A stretch of 64,000 nt of DNA, from NCBI RefSeq assembly GCF_038502225.1, contig NC_091382.1:10577628-10641627 (forward strand). The letters are read 5' to 3'. Under the pieces are notes generated by a model. It did not search any database and was not told the origin of the DNA. It saw only the letters and a program-made list of their open reading frames with translations. Numbering within the stretch: the stretch's first letter is position 1; each line of letters begins with the position of its first letter. This document shows, in pieces, positions 32,975-42,570 of the stretch. Origin of the DNA: Cherax quadricarinatus (taxonomy: Eukaryota > Arthropoda > Malacostraca > Decapoda > Parastacidae). The translations under genes and the position numbers were made by a program.

Positions 32975-33243
32975 ACAATAAGTGTCAGGGGCCCGAGACT
33001 GTTCAACTGCCTCCCAGCACACATAAGGGGGATTACCAACAGACCCCTGGCAGTCTTCAAGCTGGCACTGGACAAGCACCTAAAGTCAGTTCCTGATCAG
33101 CCGGGCTGTGGCTCGTACGTTGGTTTGCGTGCAGCCAGCAGCAACAGCCTGGTTGATCAGGCGCTGATCCACCAGGAGGCCTGTTCACAGACCGGGCCGC
33201 GGGGGCGTTGACCCCCGAAACTCTCTCCAGGTAAACTCCAGGT
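32975..33243 (+). mobile_element. LINE 3' end (partner LINE), right arm at gap
   Basis: The frame reads SVRGPRLFNCLPAHIRGITN, LALDKHLKSVPDQP and GSYVGLRAASSNSLVDQALI up to a stop at 33211. Its final ~70 bp (33173-33243) are nearly identical to the 3' tail of the tRNA-SINE at 2974-3044. Confidence 0.8.
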
Positions 33244-33315
33244 AAAACCTAACCTTACCTTACCTAACATTGCCTTACTTAACCTAACCTAACATTACCT
33301 TACCTTACTTTACCT
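33244..33315. repeat. Degenerate AACCT/TTACC pentamer tract
   Basis: AACCTAACCTTACCTTACCT-like repeats follow directly after the LINE tail. They resemble the arthropod telomere unit (TTAGG) but are degenerate and internal. Confidence 0.7.
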
Positions 33316-33477
33316 CTTCGTTTCAATCCACGATGAATGGTTACATTTAGTGTCCATCAGTACCTCTCCTAATCGAGTAATATTTCTACGTTGGGTCAGT
33401 AGTTAAGTTAGGTTAGAGTGGTCAGAAATTAGGACAAGTGTTGTACACGAATAGTAGACAATGTCGACAAGATGAAG

Positions 33478-33590
33478 AATTAAGACACATGTGCAACACT
33501 TGTATTGAGAAAGCCACTGGATGGCGAAACGTCTACAATAAAGATACCCAGAGTTGCACATTTGTCTTAATTTTCAACCACACAAGTGTT
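33478..33590 (+). mobile_element. Dispersed fold-back repeat with hammerhead-like core
   Basis: GACACATGTGCAAC at the left and GTTGCACATTTGTCTTAATT at the right are inverted copies around a hammerhead-like core (33500-33543), followed by ACAATAAAGATACCCAG. Related copies are at 15.7-16.1, 52.9, 53.9, 59.8 and 61.1 kb. Confidence 0.55.
33500..33543 (+). ncRNA. Hammerhead-like ribozyme, U3-A8 with GUC site
   Basis: Stem I TTGTA, core TTGAGAA plus extra A, stem II GCCA-CTGGA-TGGC, GAAACGU, C17 (GUC cleavage triplet), return TACAA. Stem I pairs perfectly over 5 bp and stem II over 4. Confidence 0.55.
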
Positions 33591-34055
33591 TCCTGACGCA
33601 GGTCCTAGTCATATCATGACCCACCTCTGGAGCTTTTCGTCATCTGACCGAGACCTTCCACTGGCTTACCAGTCCACCCCTTTATAAATTAAAATTACAT
33701 TAATAACCATATTACAAATTACATACGAAAGTAGTTAGCAATTAATCCCTAATACCTTCAAAGCTTATCAGGCGATTTATGCCATATTTACAAAGGATTT
33801 AACTTACAAAGGATTTAAAATATGAAATAATGTAATTATATTAATAACTTCTTTAATTTTCCTTAACCTGACACAGATCTCTAGATTACGAAGAAATATG
33901 TTAAGATTGGGAGTTAAAAGCGTCGACGTTTCCCCCGCCCTTGAGACTCGTGTCTTACCTCCAGACAGTGAATACCCGTGTTGAGGTTTAGTGTTTGTAA
34001 AGTCCCAGCTTGGTTCTTTTTCAGACGAAAACTTTTGTACCATATAAATCATGAT
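33591..34055. other. No gene; dispersed repeat fragment at the left
   Basis: 33590-33680 holds the TGTTTCCTGAC ... ACTGGCTTACCAGTCCACCC block seen at 3320-3480. The rest is unassigned. Confidence 0.55.
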
Positions 34056-34059
34056 ATGG

Positions 34060-34740
34060 AGAACGGAGGAAGTCAATGTGTTCAGGTATATGGGAGTGGA
34101 GGTGTCAGCAGATGGTTCTATGAGAGACGAGATGAACCATAGAACTGACGAAGGTAAGGTGTGTGGTGCGCTAAGTCTGTGGAGGCAAAGAACTTTATCC
34201 ATGAATACAAAAATGGGAATGTATGAGTAAATATTGGTACTAATGCTCTTATATGGGTGTGAAGCATGGGTTTTAAATGTTGCAGCGAGGAGGAGGCTGA
34301 AGGCAGTAGAGAAGCGTTCGAGGGCATTGTGCGATGTGAATATTATGGTGAAAATTCTTTAGCTGCGAGACTAGAAGGTGTGGAGTCACCAAAAGTAAGG
34401 AAAGATAAGAACATAAGAACATAAGAAAGGAGGAACACTGCAGCTGGCCTGTTGGCCCACACTAGGCAGGTCCTTTACAATTCATCCCACTAACAAACAT
34501 TGCGATGGTTTGGATATTTAGAGAGGCTGGCGAAAAATTTATGACTAGGAGGTCGTATAAATTAGAGATGGATGGAAGGAGGGGAGGAGTCGTCTTAGAA
34601 AAGGTTGGAGGAGGGATGTCAAGGAGGTTTTGAGTACGAGGGGCTTGGACATCGAATAGGTTTGTGTGAGCATGTTTGACTGAAGTGAATGGAGGCAAAT
34701 GGTATTTGAGGATTTGACGTGCTGTTAGTGTGACCAAGGT
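34060..34740 (+). pseudogene. RTE-like LINE C-terminal fragment, broken
   Basis: EEVNVFRYMGVEVSADGSMR, LWRQRTLSMNTKMGMYE, a stop, then LLYGCEAWVLNVAARRRL align with the C-terminal third of the RTE ORF at 19328-20860. Later pieces include RWFGYLERL and RRGRSRLRKGW-like sequence in shifted frames. A 100-bp repeat (34400-34499) interrupts it. Confidence 0.75.
34400..34499 (+). mobile_element. Short dispersed element inside RTE fragment
   Basis: AAGAACATAAGAACATAAGA followed by AGGAACACTGCAGCTGGCCT and a TCCTTTACAATTCATCCC end interrupts the RTE reading between the LEVRRR-like region and RWFGY. Edges are approximate and no TSD was seen. Confidence 0.5.
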
Positions 34741-34744
34741 ATCA

Positions 34745-34935
34745 TCATCATCATGGGAATGATGGTATTTTACCATCATCTTGAGGGAGCGCTAAATCCG
34801 TAGGGAATATACTGCGCCTGTGGGGGATGGAAGGCATTCAGGCTTAATTCATGGAACTGAAGCACAGATCCAATTCCCTAGATCAAGAGCCCCTCACCAG
34901 CATCAAGGAACCTCCCTTGAGCGGATACCCGATAT
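34745..34935 (-). mobile_element. SINE family 3, antisense, diverged
   Basis: GGGAGCGCTAAATCCGTAGG, then AGGCATTCAGGCTTAATTCA and AGCATCAAGGAACCTCCC match the copies at 4327-4488 and 60680-60840. An ATGATGGTA/TACCATCAT mini-hairpin precedes it in place of the ATT tail. Confidence 0.75.
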
Positions 34936-36040
34936 GAGATGAGATATTACCTGACTTGGGTCTTCCTTGAGAAGGAAGGGAAGATAAACAGATGGTCTAC
35001 TCTTTGGTAACCAGCTGAAAAAAACTCAAGGTAAACATGTGAAAAATTGTGAGAGGTTCACGGGCACAGTCCTGAATTATTACACACACATAATTTGGGA
35101 AGAACTCTCAGAACAACTAAGATTTTACGCTTATTAATATTGGTTGTACCTCGGAGACAGGTGGGACTTTAGGAAGAGTGGGTCGCATCACTGTCACTCC
35201 TTCGATGCCCACCTGCTCACCTACGCACACTTACACAATCTGGACCTTAAAATTGGGAAAATATAGTTCCAGAGCGATTGTAAGAAAAATTAAACCAGTA
35301 ACACTGGTATATTATGTTGTGGACTGTATGGAATTATCAATGACTTGATTACATTCAGCAATTGGTTGGTCCACGTTGCATATTTATCACACTAAATTCA
35401 TATCACACCAACCCAATGCAAATTATGAATCTACAAAAAAATTAAAAACACTTACCCAGCTATTCCCTGGGTTATACCTCCTAACGCCTCCCTATAGGCA
35501 GGCAAAAATAACTAATATTGGCCAGTAAAAGCTATATTATTTATTGTGTGAGAATTAAAACTCACTGGGAGGTGAAAACACCATAATTCTATCCAGGCGG
35601 AAGACTTCGTTCTGTCAACATCACGTCTCATTTTACCACTAATCAGCCCTATTATTGCTGTTTTCATGTGGATCTGAACAGTTGAACATGCCGATGTTTA
35701 CAGTCCCCAATTACTCCCGGTACACGCTTCATCGGCTATTAATACACACGATTTAATTCCGCGACACTCACCACTGAGCATCTCCATCCCGCCGCTTGAC
35801 GTTGCGCTTCCTGGTGTTGGTTCTTCTCTCATTTGATTTTTTCTGAAAGTTACACCAACACTACGTTTTATAAGCACTATTATATTCTTCAATTCTTACA
35901 CACTAGTTTCAGGAAAATTATGAAGTTTTTCCGCACATGTCACGCCAAATTCACGCTATGTATTGGCACTGCTCGCACAGCAGAAGTGCAGAGCCAGGGA
36001 ACACGGCACTGTCCTCCCAGTATTTTCTGATCTTCACTAA
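34936..36040. other. 1.1 kb without a recognised gene
   Basis: Unique-looking sequence. Short frames show no motif. Confidence 0.5.
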
Positions 36041-36042
36041 CC

Positions 36043-36122
36043 ACGGCACGGGTGGGGCTTGAACTCACGGCAAGTGAGTCTTATAACTCCTGAGTTCTGA
36101 TTTTCACTGAGCTGGTCTGGAA
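36043..36122 (-). mobile_element. tRNA-SINE family 1 head fragment
   Basis: CACGGGTGGGGCTTGAACTC and ACTGAGCTGGTCTGG correspond to the B-box and A-box ends of the 2014-2165 element on the minus strand. Diverged. Confidence 0.5.
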
Positions 36123-36341
36123 AATGTGGATGGTTGTTCCCAGTGCTCTACAACACAAATCCTACATTCCTTTAATATACCCAGTGGGGACCTACATTTT
36201 GGGGGCCCTGAAGCTTGAACCATTATCTGGACCCCTTCGCAAACCTTTCTTACACAGTAGACCCAAAAAATTTTAATCATTGTAGATTGACGTTGTTCTG
36301 GGGCCCCTACAGGATTAGGGGCCCTGAAGCTTAAGTTTGGT
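36123..36341. other. Unassigned; short local repeat
   Basis: GGGGCCCTGAAGCTT occurs twice (about 36206 and 36320). No coding signal. Confidence 0.5.
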
Positions 36342-36421
36342 GAGTTAGAAGAGTTCTTCTACTCCCAGAGCCCGGCCTTGTTTCAGGCTCATCGGGTGTT
36401 TGCCTGGTCAATCAGGCTGTT

Positions 36422-36607
36422 TGTTATAATGTTGGTAAAATTACCGACAATATGTTAGGTAAATAGACACAATAGCAACTAATGCGACATTACATTGTGG
36501 CAACGTTTCGCTCTCCAGGAGCATAGTTCAGCTTGACAAAGCTTCTGGAGAGCGAAACGTTGCCATAAGAAAATGTCGCATTAGCTGAACTTGTCTTTTT
36601 ACCTAAC
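36422..36607. mobile_element. 186-bp fold-back element with 9-bp TSD and hammerhead-like core
   Basis: CAGGCTGTT occurs at 36413-36421 and 36608-36616, and removing the insert restores the LINE 3' end. The inner part (36454-36606) is palindromic with ends GTTAGGTAAATAGACA / TGTCTTTTTACCTAAC. It matches the fold-back at 59895-60057. Confidence 0.75.
36526..36570 (+). ncRNA. Hammerhead-like ribozyme, U3-A8, partly decayed
   Basis: Core TTGACAA plus extra A, stem II GCTT-CTGGA-GAGC (one G-U), GAAACGU-U. Stem I is only GC/GC. The mirror-strand copy at 36495-36535 keeps stem II and GAAACG but its core is mutated. Confidence 0.4.
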
Positions 36608-36834
36608 CAGGCTGTTGCTGCTGGAGGCCTGCTGACCTACATACCCATCACAGCCTTATTGATCTGGCACCGGTTTTCTCTTGAAGTCCTTTACAATTGT
36701 CCCAGCAGTGTTGCTGATATCTTCTGGTAAGATGTTGAATAGTCTGGGACTCAGGATGTTGATACAGCGTTCCCTTATTGTGCCCACGGCCTCCCTACTT
36801 ATCACTAGGTTTATTTTGCACTTCCATATCTCAC

Positions 36835-37112
36835 TGTAGTATATATCTCACTGGAGTATATATCTCACTGGAGTATATATCTCACTGGAGTATATATCTC
36901 ACTGGAGTATATATCTCACTGGAGTATATATCTCACTGCAGCATATATCTCAGTGCAGTATATATCTCAGTGCAGTATATATCTCACTGTAGGATATATC
37001 ACTGCAGTATATATTTCACTGCAGGATATATATCACTGCAGTATATATATCATTGCAGTATATACGTTACTGCAGTATGTCACTGCAGTATATATCTCAC
37101 TGCAGTGTATAT
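36835..37112. repeat. 17-bp satellite, left block
   Basis: Units CTCACTGGAGTATATAT then CTCACTGCAGTATATAT. It is continuous with the block at 39590-42222 if the LTR element between them is removed. Confidence 0.9.
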
Positions 37113-37414
37113 ATAACGGATTATTTGGTGTACTGGTAGCGGGGAGTAAATGGTACGTCTTCGGAGTCTTCTTTACTGTTAAGTCGTGGTGGGTACACAG
37201 GCTTGTGTGTTGTGCCCATGGCTCGGGAGGGCCATCCCACGAGAGAGCTACTAGTAGGCCTTGTGTCTTCCTGCTAGGCCGCTGTGTGAGTGAGTGTGTG
37301 TGGGACCAGCTTCCCACAGACCTGGACAGGCCCAGAGGGCAGCACCTGAGTGACGCGAAATATGAACTAAGCTGGCAGACAGCAAGACTGTGCAGACAGT
37401 ACAGGCTGTCTACA
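37113..37414 (-). repeat. LTR (3' LTR in element orientation)
   Basis: 302 bp, roughly 93-95% like the other LTR by eye (differences include a 4-base change near 37285 and small indels), so the insertion is not very recent. Confidence 0.75.
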
Positions 37415-39279
37415 TACGCTCGGCCACCTACCTCGCGTCGTCCCGACGCGACAATACTGGTGGTAAAAGAAACTCAGTCTCTCTCTCGTAGGAACAGGGC
37501 ACAGAACACAAAATAAAAAACATATATATACATATGGACATGGAAAAAAAACTTCCTACAGGGAGGGAAGAAAAAAACATGTGGGGTGTGCTAAACATTG
37601 TGGTCATAGGCAGTGAGCGTCGAAGGGCATCACTGCACGCCTTCATGCGTCTGGACAGATACTGCAACACAGGAGATATCGCTGCGGCTGAGCTGTGACA
37701 TAACAGGGTACGGTCTCCTCTAGAACGGTGAAACAGTCATCATAGGAGTCGCTGCAGGTTTTCACTCAACCTGGGGCACGACATGCGAGTGAGGCGTCGA
37801 CAAAACTCGGCAACTGGGCAGGACTTCTGGTAAGCGACTCAGGACACTTCTTGACTGGTACTGTCGCTGGGCTGTCACTGCCGGCGAGCGTGGAGCGAGT
37901 TGTGGAGCGAGTCGTGGCAGAGACGACTGGGCGAAACATCTGGGAGTCGTAACATCATACACCAGACTGCAGTGAGCGAACTAGCAGTCAAAGTGACATC
38001 TTCTTTGTGCAGGAGCTCACTGAAGCTTGTGACATGAGGCTTACACAGCACCTGCCGACAGGGCTAACTGCGGCTTGACGAGTGTCATTCTCTCGGCAGT
38101 TGGAGTTATAGCAGAGGTTAGTCTAAGCGTCCCCAGACTTGTTTCTCTACATATAACTGCACTCTGAAGGTCTGGAGGTGAAGTGAAACAAATCTCGATG
38201 GGAATCGTAGCAGGTACGATTCTGCAGAACATCTATGAGCGACGAGCATAAGAGCTTTCTGTACAAGGATGCTCGGGCTCAGAGCTGACTGATATCAGCT
38301 GTCAAACGCACTGGTCACATCGGGTGACTTAGCACAGTGGTGCTACTCAGGTCTGGCTCAGACCTCACTGGACACACGGAAACTACACACACCCACGGTA
38401 CATGCGGTACACTAACATGTGAGAACACTGACAATACTGAAATAATTACTAGAAACACTCGATGTGATATGTGATGTCAGGCATGATGTCGCGAGGTGAC
38501 GTCAGCAGCACTGTGACGTCAGCAGACATCTTGAGGTGACAGGCAGACATCGTGACGTCATGAAGTCGGGCAGCATCGTCGGTGACGTCAATGTGATGCG
38601 GGCAGCAGACCACAGCATGTGGCCTGGGACATCTGGTAACTCACGTGGCTTGTAGATCCACGTGACATCGCCCACACCCAACATGGCGTTTGGATCCACG
38701 TAGCTTGCTGATCTATGTGGCATGCTGATCCGCATAGCTTCGAGTGGCCTCGGGCACTCGGATACACAGCTCTGGCAATGAATTCACATGGAAAACAGTG
38801 GAAACACAGCAGAGGGAGTGAGTAGTGGTGAGTGTATGGTAGTGTGGTGGCGAGGAGCGTGGGTGAGTGTATGGTGAGGGAGGCATCTGGCCACTTCCTC
38901 CTCCTCCCACCCACAAACACAGGGAAACACACTGGACACAGAAATCACCACAAAACTCACCTCTGGCTTGCTGAAACAGCTGTGCTGAGCTGAAGAACAA
39001 CAGCAACATACAAGTGACGCTGAACATGTGACTTGAGAAACAGCATGGGACGCTGTAGCGTGGGGTCGCTGGGACGCCACTTACAATTCTCGAAGAAATT
39101 CGGAAAATTTCGGCTAGATCCTGCTTGTACCTGTGTCTGGATGCTGAAACGTGCAGACACATCAGGATAACTCGTTGAGAGACGGATGCTTCTTGTATAG
39201 GGTGATGAAGTGAAGATGACTTCATCCCTTCCTCTCTCCAGGCAAACACAACTGCTGCGACCACCGCTTCCCACCATTT
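37415..39279 (-). other. Internal region of the LTR element
   Basis: No retroviral-type protein motif in any frame. GTGACGTCA-type words recur at 38470-38600. Frames up to 232 codons (39411-38713) show no motif and run into the LTR; not called. Confidence 0.6.
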
Positions 39280-39589
39280 ATAACGGATTATTTGCTGTAC
39301 TGGTAGCGGGGAGTAAATGATACGTCTTCGGAGGCTTCTTACTTTATTGTTAAGTCGTGGTGGGTACACAGGCTTGTGTGTTGTGCCTATGGCCCGGGAG
39401 GGCCATCCCACGAGAGAGCTACTAGTAGGCCTTGTGTCTTCCTGCTAGGTCGCTGTGAGTGTGAGAAAGCGTGGGACCAGCTTCCCACAGACCTGGACAC
39501 GCCCAGAGGGCAGCACCTAAGTGGCGCAAAATATGAACTAAGCTGGCAGACAGCAAGGCTGTCTGTGCAGACAGTACAGGCTGTCTACA
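39280..39589 (-). repeat. LTR (5' LTR in element orientation)
   Basis: 310 bp, ending ...GGCTGTCTACA on the plus strand exactly where the satellite resumes. It has a GCTGTCTGTG duplication of about 8 bp absent from the other LTR. Confidence 0.75.
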
Positions 39590-42222
39590 TATATCTCACT
39601 GCAGTATCTCACTGCAGTATATCTCTCACTTCAGTATATATCTCACTGCAGTATATATCTCACTGCAGTATATATCTCACTGCAGTATATCTCTCATTGC
39701 AGTATATCTCTCACTGCAGTATATCTCTCACTGCAGTATGTCTCTCACTGCAGTATATCTCTCACTGCAGTATATCTCTCACTGCAGTATATCTCTCACT
39801 GCAGTATATATCTCACTACAGTATCTCTCACTGCAGTATCTCTCTCACTGCAGTGTCTCTCACTGCAGCATATCTCCCATTGCAGTGTATCTCTCACTGC
39901 AGCGTATCTCTCACTACAGTATATCTCACTGCAGTGTATTACTGCAGTATATCTCTCACTGCAGTGTATCTCTCACTGCAGTGTATCTCTCACTGCAGTG
40001 TATCTCTCACTGCAGTGTATCACTGCAGTATATCTCTCACTGCAGTGTATCACTGCAGTATATCTCTCACTGCAGTGTCTCACTGCAGTGTCTCACTGCA
40101 GTGTCTCTCACTGCAGTGTCTCTCTCACTGCAGTGTCTCTCTCACTGCAGTGTATCTCTCACTGCAGTGTATCTCTCACTGCAGTGTATCTCTCACTGCA
40201 GTGTATCTCTCACTGCAGTGTATCTCTCACTGCAGTGTATCTCTCACTGCAGTGTATCTCTCACTGCAGTGTATCTCTCACTGCAGTGTATCTCTCACTG
40301 CAGTGTATCTCTCACTGCAGTGTATCTCTCACTGCAGTGTATCTCTCACTGCAGTGCATCTCTCACTGCAGTGCATCTCTCACTGCAGTGCATCTCACTG
40401 CAGTGTATCTCACTGCAGTGTATCTCACTGCAGTGTATCTCACTGCAGTGTATCTCACTGCAGTGTATCTCTCACTGCAGTGTATATCTCACTGCAGTAT
40501 CTCCCTCACTGCAGTGTCTCTCACTGCAGTCTCTCAGTGCAGTGTATCTCTCGCTGCAGTATCTCCCTCACTGCAGTGTACCTCTCACTGCAGTGTATAT
40601 CTCACTGCAGTGTATCTCTCACTGCAGTGTATCTCTCACTGCAGTGTATCTCTCACTGCAGTATCTCCCTCACTACAGTGTATCTCTCACTGCAGTGTAT
40701 ATCTCACTGCAGTGTATCACTGCAGTGTATCTCTCACTGCAGTCTCTCACTGCAGTCTCTCACTGCAGTGTATCTCTCGCTGCAGTATCTCCCTCACTGC
40801 AGTGTACCTCTCACTGCAGTGTATATCTCACTGCAGTGTATCTCTCACTGCAGTGTATCTCTCACTGCAGTGTATCTCACTGCAGTGTATCTCTCACTGC
40901 AGTGTATCTCTCACTGCAGTATCTCCATCACTGCAGTGTATATCTCACTGCAGTGTATATCTCACTGCAGTGTATATCTCACTGCAGTGTATCTCTCACT
41001 GCAGTGTATCTCTCACTGCAGTGTATCTCTCACTGCAGTGTACCTCTCACTGCAGTGTACATCTCACTGCAGTGTCTCACTGCAGTGTCTCTCTCACTGC
41101 AGTGTCTCTCTCACTGCAGTGTCTCTCTCACTGCAGTGTCTCTCTCACTGCAGTGTCTCTCTCACTGCAGTGTCTCTCTCACTGCAGTGTCTCTCTCACT
41201 GCAGTGTCTCTCTCACTGCAGTATATCTCTCACTGCAGTATATCTCTCACTGCAGTGTATCTCACTGCAGTATATCTCTCACTGCAGTGTCTCTCTCACT
41301 GCAGTGTCTCTCACTGCAGTCTCTCTCACTGCAGTATATCTCTCACTGCAGTGTCTCTCTCACTGCAGTATATCTCTCACTGCAGTGTCTCTCTCACTGC
41401 AGTGTCTCTCTCACTGCAGTGTCTCTCTCACTGCAGTGTCTCTCTCACTGCAGTATATCTCTCACTGCAGCGTATCTCTCACTGCAGCGTATCTCTCACT
41501 GCAGCGTATCTCTCACTGCAGTGTATCTCTCACTGCAGTGTATCTCTCACTGCAGTATCTCCCTCACAGCAGTGTACCTCTCACTGCAGTGTATCTCTCA
41601 CTGCAGTGTATCTCTCACTGCAGTGTATCTCTCACTGCAGTGTATCTCTCACTGCAGTGTATCTCTCACTGCAGTGTATCTCTCACTGCAGTGTATCTCT
41701 CACTGCAGTGTATCTCTCGCTGCAGTATCTCCCTCACTGCAGTGTACCTCTCACTGCAGTGTATATCTCTCTGCAGTGTATCTCTCTCTGCAGTGTATCT
41801 CTCACTGCAGTATCTCCCTCACTGCAGTGTACCTCTCACTGCAGTGTATATCTCACTGCAGTGTATCTCTCACTGCAGTGTCTCTCTCACTGCAGTGTAT
41901 CTCTCACTGCAGTGTATCTAACTGCAGTCTCTCTCACTGCAGTCTCTCACTGCAGTGTCTCTCACTGCAGTCTCTCACTGCAGTGTATCTCTCGCTGCAG
42001 TATCTCCCTCACTGCAGTGTACCTCTCACTGGAGTGTATATCTCACTGCAGTGTATCTCTCACTGCAGTGTATCTCTCACTGCAGTTTATCTCTCACTGC
42101 AGTGTATCTCTCACTGCAGTCTCTCTCACTGCAGTCTCTCTCACTGCAATCTCTCACTGCAGTGTCTCTCTCACTGCAGTCTCTCACTGCAGTATCTCTC
42201 TCACTGCAGTATATCTCTCACT
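39590..42222. repeat. 17-bp satellite, right block, ~155 units
   Basis: The consensus is CTCACTGCAGTGTATCT with the 10-bp palindrome CACTGCAGTG in nearly every unit. Variants GTGTCTCT and GTATATAT cluster, and 11-15-bp short units are scattered. The long open frames here (up to 958 codons) are translated satellite. Confidence 0.95.
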
Positions 42223-42570
42223 CCTCTACAAGAAAACAATGTTAATGTTTGAATTAACGTTTATATTTAAGAAGTATAGAATAAAGAAACCTAATATAAA
42301 TTTAACATGGCGGCAAAAAATCTGATAATATTCGGACATTTAACATGGTCGAGGTGATAACATAGCTAAGGAGTGACTGGAGCTGCAATCTCAGCACCGT
42401 AGGTGGTCATGGTGAGCGCTGAGAGTGCTCTTAATATTAGCTAAGCATCTCAACCGTACTGAAAATCTAGCCTGAAAAAATGGTCAAAAGAACAATACCC
42501 GATAAAACGTATATAAAGTTCCTTTCAGTTTTGACAAGTTTTCAACTGGCTAGTCACAACAAGATCGAAT
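42223..42570. other. Spacer between two satellites; no gene
   Basis: About 350 bp of unique-looking AT-rich sequence. Confidence 0.6.

Larger units (their letters stand above)
36342..36800 (-). mobile_element. LINE 3' end (partner-LINE relative), interrupted
   Basis: On the minus strand ILSPRLFNILPEDISNTAG and VKDFKRKPVPDQ, a stop, then VGQQASSSNSLV-like sequence match the C-terminus of the 32975-33211 LINE. A fold-back element inserted at 36422-36607 splits it. Confidence 0.65.
37113..39589 (-). mobile_element. Non-autonomous LTR retrotransposon inside satellite
   Basis: Two ~305-bp direct repeats (37113-37414 and 39280-39589) flank 1.87 kb. Satellite continues on both sides, with TATAT (37108-37112 and 39590-39594) as a 5-bp duplication. 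On the minus strand the LTR starts TGTAGACAG, and three bases after the 5' LTR comes TGGTGGGAAGCGG (39264-39276), in place for a tRNA primer-binding site. No gag, protease, RT or integrase motif occurs in the interior, so it depends on another element. Confidence 0.75.

Noticed and set aside
33244..33315. Telomere or interstitial telomeric array
   Set aside because: Only degenerate AACCT/TTACC words over ~70 bp, next to a LINE tail.
38713..39411. 232-codon minus-strand frame in the LTR element as gag
   Set aside because: No capsid, zinc-knuckle or protease motif; frame includes LTR sequence and is Ser/Cys-rich low complexity.
36835..42222. CRISPR-like array
   Set aside because: No spacers: the repeats are contiguous 17-bp units. 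Host is eukaryotic.
39376..42325. Open frames of 958, 775 and 727 codons
   Set aside because: Translated 17-bp satellite; the phase rotates every unit and all three plus-strand frames show the same peptide words.
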